Origin: Cladocopium goreaui
Lineage: Eukaryota > Sar > Dinophyceae > Suessiales > Symbiodiniaceae
Length of the DNA stretch: 64,000 bases
Reading direction: 5' to 3'
Assembly (NCBI GenBank): GCA_947184155.2
Contig: CAMXCT020002046.1
Location: forward strand, 434,001-498,000
The notes beneath the pieces were generated by a model. It was not told where the DNA came from. It saw only the letters and a list, made by a program, of their open reading frames with translations, and did no database searches. Position 1 is the stretch's first letter; every line of letters starts with the position of its first letter. The translations under genes and the position numbers were made by a program. Shown one piece after another: positions 21,101-29,429 of the stretch.

Positions 21101-21664
21101 AAAAGGTGCAGCCGGTACCTCCTACACTCACCTCGAGTGATCCAAATGTTTCGTCGTCAACGCATCCTGACTCGACTGGATGTTTACAGCGATTCGGATC
21201 ATGCCGGATGCATACGCACCAGGAAATCAACATCGGGATGTGTGATCATGGCAGGATGCAACCTGCTGAAATCAGTGTGCCGCGGTCAAGCCGTGGTAGC
21301 GCTCTCATCAGGAGAGGCTGAATTCTATGCCTTGGTTACTTCAGCATCGGAAGCTCTGTGTGAGCAGTCCATCGCAAGTGAATGGGACGTTCGATTGTCA
21401 ATCAATCTCATCTTCGATGCGACGGCAGGAGCTGCGATGAGTTCCCGTCGAGGATTGGGGCGTGTGAAACATGTTCACACTGCATTCCTGTGGATCCAGA
21501 ACTATGTGACCAATGGGTTGATCAAGCTCACCAAGAAGCATACGTCTGAGAACTTGGCAGACATACTCACCAAACCTGTGACTGCGACTTTGATGGTTCA
21601 AATGATGGACCTGATGGGATTCAGGTATGTGGCAGGTAGATCGAAGATCGCCTTCGCTGTGTAG
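18191..21664 (+). CDS. pol: Copia integrase-reverse transcriptase-RNase H polyprotein
   Basis: Open from 18050 in the -1 frame relative to gag; the first Met is at 18191. An HHCC zinc-binding region is at about residues 65-80 (HNLTHLPFRNWCPFC). The integrase triad is D in TISVDYCFMGD (about 108), D in LKGDQESS (about 171) and E in KANGEAERAI (about 208). RT follows, with motif A FIDVKRAHF, the Copia-type SLYGTRDAASNWEK box, and VHGDDFVTLG in place of the usual YVDD. RNase H has DSDHAGCIRTRKSTSG, SSGEAEFYAL and HTSENLADILTKP. All catalytic residues appear present, so the element may be active. The HGDD box replaces the standard Tyr; I recall similar boxes in dinoflagellate Copia elements, but this needs alignment. 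Confidence 0.94.
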   Translation: MEGEFEEESLVPSPSVMEDESHPPQQGEPAGEYEETEPGFEVDEDEAQSAGVQKTPMLPSQSEIDEHNLTHLPFRNWCPFCIRGRGLSSGHFARRSVDEQQIPTISVDYCFMGDSATRSADLPVIVVRDRRTKSVWAHPVPSKGVENPFGANQLLKDLESTGYKRVILKGDQESSVQAMLQRVKNGFQGECVLEEAPVEAHEKANGEAERAIQMVQGMARTLKEFVEYHAEVELKADHPALNWLVEHAATLLTLYHKGVPKDGMTAYQRMKGKPWRVPIPSWGELVEFRLRGRSKMESRWQPGIFVGINRNSTEKAVATPEGIHWVVSLRRKPELARWDGAMLKKIRGVPWNPDGSESERLDKPLSLKAEVPEVDVREPEPFRLEPASRNLYITQKNLEKFGYTAGCPACDSARVGKRKPGIAHSASCRIRLEKAVSEDPVEKERYDRALLKAAEAELAAAQKQKEAEKAEAVVVDQKEAGGAEASSASDPSKSGRIGPALTARAASAAAGEEVSSPKRSVETGPMTEERSPTRRRATEGSPSKRKHEGGGEEEIEASQEARVVDTRVIDTEASINELIEMHHDECVCAIIDEATERGETRPVCEEPDFFEAHFEEFYDDISGRELDPDRVVKARKEEVDFIRKMGVWQEVDRPRDKPVLKGRWVDINKGDSTNPRYRSRYVGKEIKKGSKGALVADFFAAMPPLSSFKLLLTLAMVDRFFGVDGTVRPCTEPWYIMFIDVKRAHFVSDATRELHVELPWEVRRPGEDKVGRLLKSLYGTRDAASNWEKTIRKLLESLGFVCSLGTPCNFLHARRNLRCTVHGDDFVTLGPIHELRKFSQELKAAWMIEERGIFGPPESRHLGTVQEMRHLNRILKWTDEGISYEADPRHVDIVVKALGVSKAVTTPLVREPPDNVDVKDKMLSEQEATLYRSCTMRIGYISQDRTDLQRVTRELAKGMSAPTERHMELLKRCSRYLLHSPRVIQMFRRQRILTRLDVYSDSDHAGCIRTRKSTSGCVIMAGCNLLKSVCRGQAVVALSSGEAEFYALVTSASEALCEQSIASEWDVRLSINLIFDATAGAAMSSRRGLGRVKHVHTAFLWIQNYVTNGLIKLTKKHTSENLADILTKPVTATLMVQMMDLMGFRYVAGRSKIAFAV

Positions 21665-21734
21665 AACGGCTTGAGCCACCTTTTTAGTGTCTCCAGTACT
21701 CCTGATGTGACAACAGTTCATCAGTCGGGAGGCG

Positions 21735-21866
21735 TGCTGGAACCTGACCCCTAGTTAGTTGTAGTTTGGTTCACCTTGACTTGTTTCATCTGCAGCCGTT
21801 TTCGACTTCGTTCAGCGTAGATAAAAGGGTAGAGCCCAAGTGTGAGTTGCTACTTTTTCCGCTGCA
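21735..21866 (+). repeat. Copia 3' LTR
   Basis: Matches the 5' LTR base for base as read. A short purine-rich GGGAGGCG just upstream is the likely polypurine tract. Followed by TCTCT, the target duplication. Confidence 0.93.
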
Positions 21867-22223
21867 TCTCTCTCTATCTAGACATAGGTTTATATACGGC
21901 CAAAAAATGGTATGCAGATATACACATTTATAATACATATGCAAATTTATGTCTTTAGTTGCAATGCTCATACGTTTGTATATAGGCAAATGCAAAATTG
22001 CCGATGCCGACAGCATGGGAGGTCCTATTGCTTGCCTTCACAAGCGGTTGGGCCCAGGAAGCCTTCTTTCTGATCAGCCCCTTAGCGCTCACGACCTTGC
22101 AATGCTTACCCTTAATCTTTTAAATTCTTGTTGGCGCTGTTAAGCAAATCACCTTGCACAAGAGAGGGGCTGCCAGCCCCTATCCCCTGCAAGGTCCGTA
22201 GCGCTCGGGACCTTGCACCGCCT
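21867..22223. repeat. foldback left arm, inner segment
   Basis: Continues the left arm after the Copia element: TCTCT (target duplication), then ATCTAGACATAGGTTTATA. Inverse complement of about 22311-22665 on the right arm. Contains the GCAAGGTCC...GGACCTTGC minipalindrome near the loop. Confidence 0.85.
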
Positions 22224-23104
22224 CTCCCCACCGTAGCTCGGGGCATGGGTTTTGACCTTGCAGCCCCCTATCTTGAATATTTTTAACGTGCTGTTAAGAT
22301 AATCATACTCAGGCGGTGCAAGGTCCGTAGCGCTCGGGACCTTGCAGGGCATAGGGGCTGACAGCCCCTCTCCTGTACAAGGTGATTTGCTTAACAGCAC
22401 CAACAAGAATTTAAAATATTAAGGGTAAGCATTGCAACGTCGTGAGCGCTAAGGGGCTGATCAGAAAGAAGGCTTCCTGGGCCCAACCGCTTGTGAAGGC
22501 AAGCAATAGGACCTCCCATGCTGTCGGCATCGGCAATTTTGCATTTGCCTATGTACAAATGTATGAGCATTGCAACTAAAGATATAAATTTGCATATGTA
22601 TTATAAATGTGTATATCTGCATACCATTTTTTGGCCGTATATAAACCTATGTCTAGATAGAGAGAGAGATATATATATAAATAAACATAAATAATTGTTA
22701 AGTACACCTAAAACATGCATGTATATACGCATAATAAAGAACAACATGTGTCAAACAAGCATATGTAGCTAATCCTTCAAGTGGGTGAAGTAATAGGCTG
22801 GTGGGCGAGCAGGAATTAGCCTGAGAAGCCAAAGCCAAAACAAGACGGAAGGAGCGAAGCAAGGAGTAGGGGCGACGGATCAAACAAAAATACATATGGA
22901 TTCAACAAGAATATGCGCAAATAATCTCAAGAATATGGAGAGGCATCAAGCAAGAATAACATTTTCAAAAGTTATCTCTGGGATTTGATCAAGTGTAGTA
23001 TATTATTTGTTTCGTGGCCATACAACATGCTTGTTACATATCTTGAACAAATTGAGTAGGCAGCCAAGTGCACCTTTTTTTACGTCTAAGACCACAAGCT
23101 CCCT

Positions 23105-23350
23105 TTGACATGTGATCATACCGCTGGCTCCCCAAGTGCAGACAAGTTCAAACCATATTGCCAGGCGTTGCTGCGGGACATCACCATGCATACTCGCTCT
23201 TCAGATAAGGGGAGCATTGGGGGTGCAGGGCAGGTAGTTTTCCGTGATGGCAAGGCGTGCATTCTCTTCAAAGGGAATGGCCACTCCAATGTCCATGCAC
23301 ATGCTGTGAATATGTGTATCTATATATATATATATATTTATAATATATAA
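23105..23350 (+). CDS. coding-like stretch in foldback arm (also on left arm, minus strand)
   Basis: The frame reads FKPYCQALLRDITMHTRSSD, then GGAGQVVFRDGKACILFKGN, then GHSNVHAHAVN. The same peptide is open on the minus strand at 14062-14304 in the left arm, with one visible substitution near the start. GC content is higher than the flanks. Possibly a captured host-gene fragment or a relic of element coding sequence. No family is recognised. Confidence 0.33.
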   Translation: MTCDHTAGSPSADKFKPYCQALLRDITMHTRSSDKGSIGGAGQVVFRDGKACILFKGNGHSNVHAHAVNMCIYIYIYIYNI

Positions 23351-23606
23351 GTACAGATAGATTATTTGTATGTATGTACATATATTTATGTCAAAGATGG
23401 ATATAGACTTGCGTGCGTGTGTGTGTCAATGTGTGAAGTTCTCCTTGTACACATGTTTATGCATGAATATCTGTAAATGTATGGTTTAAAGGATCAAAAC
23501 CTTGAGTGATGGGGTGATGCTTCATTGAAACGCTTCAACAAATTTCAGATTAGTTGACGAACCAACTCAACACGACGAGGACGGTGCAAACACAATAACA
23601 TGCAAC

Positions 23607-23897
23607 ATGCGCAAGTATAGTTTATGTAATGGTCGAAATAATATAAGCAGCCTGTATATTTGCCAAAATGATACCATTGTTGAAAGCAGCTGCTACAATC
23701 CCCACCATGTTGCAAAAGGTCGGAGAACCAAAGAGAAGTCAGAAAACTATATTTGTATTTGCTGTGCTGTATTGAGGGAACCCACAATTTTCATGAACGA
23801 AGAGCAATTTCAGCAAAACGTCAACTTTGGGAAGTATTGTGCGACTGAATATTCGGTGTTCCATGTGATTAGGCAACGATATTTGAAGAAAGGTTGA
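23607..23897 (+). CDS. coding-like stretch in foldback right arm
   Basis: A 96-codon frame ending at TGA. The second half looks protein-like: AVLREPTIFMNEEQFQQNVN then FGKYCATEYSVFHVIRQRYL. The left-arm counterpart (13480-13770, minus strand) is altered by small differences. It could be a captured exon or chance. Not assignable. Confidence 0.3.
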   Translation: MRKYSLCNGRNNISSLYICQNDTIVESSCYNPHHVAKGRRTKEKSENYICICCAVLREPTIFMNEEQFQQNVNFGKYCATEYSVFHVIRQRYLKKG

Positions 23898-24254
23898 GCT
23901 CTTGCAACAGACAAGACAATAGCGTAATTTTTACCATGGTTAGTTAATCATACTATATTATATGTTGCATTGAAATATATTCTGAAATATACAGAAAAAC
24001 TTTTTGATTATTTGATTATCTTAACAGCAGCCCAGTATGGGATATATATATATATATAATCCTTCCCATTGACGAAGTCATATTTTTCAAGATGGTTATT
24101 GCACCACCAACCAGAAAATGATCATGGAAATAGTTTCACTTGGATCATTGGGCCAAGGCCTTAAAGAGACTGAATTTGCATGGCATTGATTTTCCACCGT
24201 CAATGGGCCACTGTGAGATTAATGAGATTCCCGAGCCCCCGGTCCTTCTTTCAG

Positions 24255-24287
24255 GCTGGCAGATCAGCTGAATGCTTCTTGTCCGCA
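24255..24287 (+). CDS. duplicated block copy 2, exon 5
   Basis: After CTTCTTTCAG|. It reads LADQLNASCPQ, aligned with the copy-1 exon 5 at 12447 (LAAELNAACRK). The donor is CAA|GTTAGA. Its position shows that everything from 13239 to 24254 is a single expanded intron. Confidence 0.52.
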
Positions 24288-24862
24288 AGTTAGATGTGGC
24301 GTGATTGCTTTTGGTTGGATTTGGCCGGTGTTTTTGTTGGTTTCCGTCCCATCTTTGGGAAGAATCGGGAAGAAGAACCCAAACCGACTATAAAGATTAA
24401 TCATTAATCTGCTTGAGAATGTTACTACGAGCTAAATCTGACTTCAAGATGTGTTTGGACTATGGAACACTTTTTGTTCATTAGCCACCTATGACTGAAT
24501 AATATCATTGGGAGGGGTTGAAACCACTGTCCAATCATGCTCACTGCGACCAAGACTTGGGAAGTGACGGAAGTGGCACATGTGACACATGTGGGCAAAG
24601 TCCCCTTAAGTTTCCGTCGGCCGAGGAATGGACCGGCAAGTTTGACCAGTTGGACATCAGGTTCCACAACTTTGAGGACTGGACACTTTGAAGAAGCCAC
24701 CTGTAAGGTCTGAGTCTGCAAAAGGACAATCCCAACCATTTTTGGAGGGTTTTCGGTTGGGAACATGATTGAAACTGCTAGAAAGATTGATTTGAAGAAG
24801 GTTTTCCAAGGAATTGCCATGGTTTTCGAAGGATTTTTCCACTTCTGTGATCTCTTTGGCCA

Positions 24863-24913
24863 GGATGCCATGGAAACACGGCGAGCAGCTCAGCAGCGCG
24901 AAGTGGATCGACT
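24863..24913 (+). CDS. candidate exon, charged helix
   Basis: 17 codons between TTTGGCCAG| and ACT|GTGACC: DAMETRRAAQQRESGST. Canonical splice flanks; downstream of the duplicated block. Confidence 0.48.
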
Positions 24914-25042
24914 GTGACCTGGCATCGATGATTTGGGGGGGTACCCCCATGACTTAGGAAACCAAAAAAAATGCACTTCTTCTGGATTGATTTTCTTGAA
25001 ACTACTGGCTGCTAGTTTCATAATTATATATATATATATGTA

Positions 25043-25248
25043 TACTGACCTGCTTTTATGAAAGTTGACAAGGTGGTACTGCATATGTTTGCATCTTTCG
25101 ACACCACGGCCACTCGACAGCGGTAGTGAGGTGGGAACCTTTGGAACGCTCGCTACCAGTAGCGACCTTTCTGGTGGGTGACAACTGTGTCCAACGATGC
25201 GTGTACATTCAGTACCACCTTTTCAGCTTTCATAAAAGCAGGTCAGTA
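25043..25248. repeat. 206-bp inverted-repeat element
   Basis: The left arm TACTGACCTGCTTTTATGAA... GGTGGTACTG pairs with CAGTACCACC... TTCATAAAAGCAGGTCAGTA, about 40 bp per arm. Both ends abut (TA)n tracts. The interior has a second small palindrome (CGCTACCAGTAGCG). A MITE-like element with no coding capacity. Confidence 0.8.
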
Positions 25249-25249
25249 C

Positions 25250-25335
25250 ATATATATATATATATTATATTATATAATATATATATATATGTTATATATA
25301 TATTATGTAATATTTATATATATATATACTGTAGG
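25250..25335. repeat. AT-dinucleotide microsatellite
   Basis: TATATA tract interrupted by a few non-AT bases, adjoining the inverted repeat. Possibly its insertion target. Confidence 0.85.
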
Positions 25336-25523
25336 ATGCTAGTATGATAATAGTATGATACTAGTTAGTCTTTCACCATCAACTTTTAATGATCCCCAAC
25401 CACTATCCTATCGGGAGTTTGCTCACCAACCCCTTTTTTTTGGCAAAGTGCTGACTTTGCTGCGAAAACCGGTTTTCAAAACGCTTTTCCCGTGCCCTGC
25501 TAGTAATCTTCGAAGTTGCTAAG

Positions 25524-25612
25524 GTTTACTGAGCTGCAGCGCTCCTTCGACAAGTTGGAAGGCAATGATCGACCGATCAACCTGGCTTTGGGCTTTGGGG
25601 CGCGTGATGTGG
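25524..25612 (+). CDS. candidate exon
   Basis: Between TTGCTAAG| and GTGGG|GTAAGT-type donor (GGTAAGT). It reads FTELQRSFDKLEGNDRPINL then ALGFGARDV. The strong donor and GC-rich coding composition support it. Family unknown. Confidence 0.58.
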
Positions 25613-26228
25613 GTAAGTCTTTGTCATAAGATCCATAAATAATCATCAATCATCGTAAAACATAATAATGAATCATAATAAATCTATAATTTGTGAACAT
25701 GTACATGAGCCAAATCAAACCAACGATTTGTTTGAAGGGTATCTGAGCTTAGCCAGGAGATCAGCTGGTGCTAATATCTCTGAATAGCATTGATCATTTT
25801 GGCCGTCCCCACAACAAAGAATGGGATAATATGAACCAGCATCACTGAAAGAGACTTGGTTGATAGATCATTTGCACTGAATGCCTAAGACAAATGCTGC
25901 CTGCCTCTTGATGCTGGCCACTGCTCAAAAGTGCTGCAGGCACGCAGAAGACCATGCTTGCAGATACTCTTCCTGAGGCTCTGTGGGTCCGCATGATGGG
26001 GAGCAACTGGGCACGAATTCTACAGTTCGAAATCAAAGACCCTTGATACCAACATGATGTTTCCCTGTGTCCTGCAAGGGGTCGTGGCTGCAAAAGGTGA
26101 AGGTCCAAAGCTGCAAGTCATTGTTGTTGTGGCTGAGTTTCTTCAAGCCTTTGATTGTTTGTTGACTTCTTATGGTATTGGCATGGTTGCCCAGTGAATT
26201 TATGCACGATTCATTTGCCCCGTGACAG

Positions 26229-26279
26229 GTTGCAAGCGCTTTAGTGCAGCCGATTCAGAGGGATGTTGGAAATCTCAAG
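26229..26279 (+). CDS. candidate exon
   Basis: 17 codons after GTGACAG|: VASALVQPIQRDVGNLK. The downstream boundary would be a GA donor (AAG|GACCGA), which dinoflagellates are known to use. Confidence 0.48.
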
Positions 26280-26531
26280 GACCGAAATCATGGGGGCAGC
26301 GACAAATCCCAACATGTCTTCAACTGCCAGAGATGCCAAAATGTTATGCATATGATTGTATATGGAGGTTGCTAAGTCATTGGGGCTACCCCAAATCATC
26401 CATTAGACCATTTGAGTACTGAAACCCATGGTAAAATGGGGATCTATTTCAAGAAATCCCCATACAGAGGTAGGTTGACCACATCAGGCCATGTTGGAGT
26501 TTTGTTGATCAAGTGAAGAAGCCGACTTCAG

Positions 26532-26584
26532 GAGAAGCTGGAAGGGTTCCAAAGCACCATCTATGAACACGCAGATCTCGGATC
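26532..26584 (+). CDS. candidate exon, helical
   Basis: After GACTTCAG|. It reads EKLEGFQSTIYEHADLG. The 3' limit is not clear. Confidence 0.45.
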
Positions 26585-26690
26585 GTTTCCGGGGACCCAA
26601 TGGGATTGGATATGACTGATATGACCCAATGGGATTGGATGGATATGACATGTATATTCATATTTACTGAGATGTTTGCCATTTTGGCAG

Positions 26691-26733
26691 ACCAGCTAAA
26701 AGAAGACAGGGAATCCAAGATTGGCACAGATAG
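26691..26733 (+). CDS. candidate exon, helical
   Basis: Between TTTTGGCAG| and ATAG|GCTCGG (GC donor). It reads DQLKEDRESKIGTD and resembles the LQDQLKEDQS exons at 12281 and 13189, so the repeated exon type may extend this far. Confidence 0.5.
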
Positions 26734-26973
26734 GCTCGGATTTGCCTTTGCAGGTTCATAGGCTTTGGAAAGTCATCAGCGGCCACCCAATAATACCACA
26801 TCAAATTAGTCAATGAATCATCTTTTGAGTAACCCAGAGTAATCCCTAACTTTGGTTTACATTGTTCAGAACTTGGTACCTTATCACTGCCTGCGCAGGG
26901 CACGAGGTGGCTTTGCTGCATTGTGGCGCCATCCTAGTCCCAGAATTGGTGGGTTTTGCTTTTGGCAGAACAG

Positions 26974-27083
26974 GACGGCAATGGACGGCATTGCGAAACA
27001 TTCCAACCAACCCATGTCTCGGCTGTTGAGTCCGTTTTCAAGGTTGGATAAGGAGATCCAGAACCTCAGTCGCATTAATCGCA
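26974..27083 (+). CDS. candidate exon
   Basis: After GAACAG|. It reads MDGIAKHSNQPMSRLLSPFS then RLDKEIQNLSRINR, ending near GCAG|GACTTC. A second frame is partly open, but the chosen one ends in a clear helix. Confidence 0.48.
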
Positions 27084-27414
27084 GGACTTCGCGGTTGCCA
27101 CAATTGATCCTGATCTCTCTTGGATGATTCCAGTTTGATCCAAGTTGACGATGATTCTTGGTAACTGGAAGCACAAGAAGCACAAGTTACTTAATATCAT
27201 GTTGATTCATCATATAGATTTATGAAATGCCGTGTCTTTGTTAGAGGCACTTGAAACCGATCTAGGAAGTCGGTTTAGAAACCAAATAAATATAATCGAT
27301 ATATCTATGCTGAAACCCTGGTTATGTTTTTTCAGACATTCCTTAAAAATCCTGAAAAAACATATTGGCTGATGAACTGGGGCAGCTACCATGTAGATTC
27401 GTAGATCATTTGCC

Positions 27415-27460
27415 ATGGCCTCCGCTGAAGGTCTGTTGCAACTGCACAACAGGATCCTTG
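27415..27460 (+). CDS. weak candidate exon
   Basis: Reads MASAEGLLQLHNRIL before a possible GC donor (TTG|GCGCAG). The upstream acceptor is uncertain. Confidence 0.33.
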
Positions 27461-27793
27461 GCGCAGCGATGGGATTTCACATGATTTCACAGAACCCAGC
27501 CAGGACTGGGAGTTATTCTACATCATCTCAAACTGTTTCAAATAAATTGTATATTTATTCAGTACATATAATACATAACTATATAATATATATATATACA
27601 CATAACTATATATATATACACATATGTACACACACACACGCATATGTGTATATATATACATAACTATAATATATACATGACTATATATATATATACATAT
27701 TTATCTATTTATTTACATACATACCATCATATACCCAATGATATGGCCAATAAGAACCCCCAATTGTGGTACCTCCATGCACGTCCGCTGGAG

Positions 27794-27870
27794 GCAAGTG
27801 TTGCGGCCTGTGAGGCCCTGAAACTGCAGCTACGAAAGGAGTCGGGCACTGAGCAGATTCCACGGCACTG
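27794..27870 (+). CDS. candidate exon, helical
   Basis: After CTGGAG|. It reads [20 protein letters not shown] then QIPRH. GC-rich between two microsatellites; the donor is not clear. Confidence 0.47.
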
Positions 27871-27894
27871 TGGGGAAATGGGATAGAATCGGAT

Positions 27895-27910
27895 AGTATC
27901 TATCTATCTA

Positions 27911-27943
<33 letters not shown>

Positions 27944-28092
27944 GCTATCTATCTAGCTATCTACCTATCTATCTATCTACCTATCTATCTACCGACCTAT
28001 CTATCTATCTGTCTATCTATCTATCTACCTATCTATCTATCTACCTATCTGTCTATCTATCTATCTACCTATCTATCTATCTATCTATCTAT
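27895..28092. repeat. CTAT tetranucleotide microsatellite
   Basis: About 200 bp of (CTAT)n with occasional CTAC, CTGT and GCTA variants. A family-B element starts at its last base. Confidence 0.95.
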
Positions 28093-28203
28093 CTGGTTGG
28101 TGGTTTGGAACATGAATCTTATGACTTTCCATTCAGTTGGGAATAATCACCCCAACTGACTAATATATATTTTTTTTTCAGAGGGGTTGAAACCACCAAC
28201 CAG
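28093..28203. mobile_element. family-B short TIR element, copy 3
   Basis: A 111-bp element, CTGGTTGGTGGTTTGGAAC to TTGAAACCACCAACCAG. It contains GGGAATAATCACCCCAACTGAC and a TTTTTTTTCAG tract that would make a good acceptor. Confidence 0.83.
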
Positions 28204-28388
28204 TATTCTTTATATTGACATATTTATGCATATGCTGCTTCAAGCAAACTGAACAAGATATGAAAAGTAAGATCCAACTTCAGGGCAGTATAATTAGTTA
28301 TATAATCCATTCCATCTTTTTGATGCCAGACATACTGTATTTGTTTTGAATGCCACAATAGCCCCAAGCGAAAATCAGCCGCGCCCAG

Positions 28389-28446
28389 GATTCGCGAGGT
28401 CGTCACTTCCGAAAGCGACGCGGTGCTGAAGGCGCTGACCGGAAAG
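28389..28446 (+). CDS. candidate exon
   Basis: Between GCGCCCAG| and AAG|GTCAGC. It reads IREVVTSESDAVLKALTGK. The frame stays open beyond the donor (VSQEEQDQTVHGK), so the exon may be longer. Confidence 0.53.
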
Positions 28447-28815
28447 GTCAGCCAAGAGGAGCAGGACCAGACGGTCCACGGGAAAGTCGGGGTCTTGATC
28501 TTCCTAGCAGAAAGATGGGTATAAAAAAGGGCTTCACTTTAACATGATTCAAAATATGATTAACATCATACAACACTGGATTTAAGGATCTAAAAAGATA
28601 TCCATCAATGCTCGAATCAAAGGAAAACACGGCAAAATATATCATGGTGCCTTCTTTTGTGGATGTTTTTGCTGCAATTACATGGATTTCATGGAGTTTT
28701 CATAGATGATGTGCCTCCTCAAGATATAAAAAAAAATATGTTCCATAGCTACATGTTACATGTTATATGATAGATGCTTCATATGTATGTATATGTATGT
28801 ATGTATATATATATA

Positions 28816-28919
28816 TACCCTCCGGTAATTTAACACAGCTATGGAAAATCACCATTTTTAATGGGAAATTCCACTATAAATGGCCATTTTCAATAGCTAT
28901 GTTAGTTTACCAGAGGGTA
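28816..28919. mobile_element. family-A short TIR element, copy 5
   Basis: A 104-bp TA-flanked element, TACCCTCCGGTAATTTAAC to GTTAGTTTACCAGAGGGTA, inserted next to a TA tract. Its interior is close to copy 1 read on the opposite strand. Confidence 0.86.
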
Positions 28920-29321
28920 TATCACAAGTCTTGCATACTCATGGAACATCCCATGATTATAAGTCAAAAAACGGGGCTGTTCCATTTATTTTCCAGCTGA
29001 ACCCCTGCAGGAACGCGTGTCATCGACTCACGGCTTCAGCTTTTGTGACATCGGTGGCTGGGGGATTTGTCGTTTTCCCCAAATCCACTGTGGGGTATCT
29101 ACTGATCTACTGGAATCTTGAGAAATCTTGAGAAAATTTCAGGGAAATCCAAATCCACCATTTTGGGTGAATCTTCTCGAAATCCAGCATCTTGGGAAAT
29201 CCACCATGTGTTGTACTTTTTTTGGGCCATCATTCAAGACTATGGCAATTCGAAAATTCATCACATGAACCAACCAAAATGGGACCATATGCGATCTATC
29301 AATTTACCGTGGGAACAATAA

Positions 29322-29427
29322 TATCAATGGATTGGTGTAAGGGAAAATCGAAACCGGAAACCATAGATTTTCCCATTAAATATGGGGCTTTCCTGTAAAT
29401 TTTCCCTTAAACCAATCCATTGATAAT
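29322..29427. repeat. 106-bp inverted repeat
   Basis: ATCAATGGATTGGT...AAGGGAAAAT at the left and ATTTTCCCTTAAACCAATCC...ATTGAT at the right. A hairpin element of a third type, with no coding capacity. Confidence 0.72.
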
Positions 29428-29429
29428 AA

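Larger units (their letters stand above)
14748..21866 (+). mobile_element. Ty1/Copia-type LTR retrotransposon, apparently intact
   Basis: A 7.1-kb element with 132-bp LTRs (TG...CA), a TCTCT target duplication on both sides, a primer-binding site directly after the 5' LTR, a Gag-protease frame and an integrase-RT-RNase H frame in the -1 frame. The order integrase before RT defines Copia (Pseudoviridae-like). The two LTRs appear identical by eye, implying very recent insertion. It lies in the left arm of the foldback inside a host intron, in the same orientation as the surrounding exons. Confidence 0.95.
13372..24035. mobile_element. 3.5-kb foldback (giant inverted repeat), interrupted by Copia
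   Basis: Two arms of about 1.73 kb are inverse complements: left 13372-14747 plus 21872-22223, right 22311-24035, with an 87-bp loop (22224-22310). The outer ends read CTGGGCTGCTGTTAAGAT and ATCTTAACAGCAGCCCAG. Arms differ by scattered substitutions and small indels. The Copia element interrupts only the left arm, so it inserted after the inverted structure formed. Class unknown: a foldback-type DNA element, or an inverted duplication stabilised in an intron. Confidence 0.85.
22311..24035. repeat. foldback right arm
   Basis: Uninterrupted arm from AGGCGGTGCAAGG to CAGCAGCCCAG. It shows what the left arm looked like before Copia insertion, because TCTAGATAGAGAGAGAGATA is continuous here. Confidence 0.87.
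13330..24114. mobile_element. family-B element split by a large foldback
   Basis: The left half (13330-13371, CTGGTTGGTGGTTTCAAAC... TTTTCCATTTCATATATG) and right half (24036-24114, TATGGGATAT... TTTTTCAAGATGGTTATTG... CACCAACCAG) together align with the intact family-B copy at 31911-32012. The foldback therefore lies inside a family-B copy. Alternatively the family-B ends are the outer termini of one large element. AAAA flanks both ends. Confidence 0.72.
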
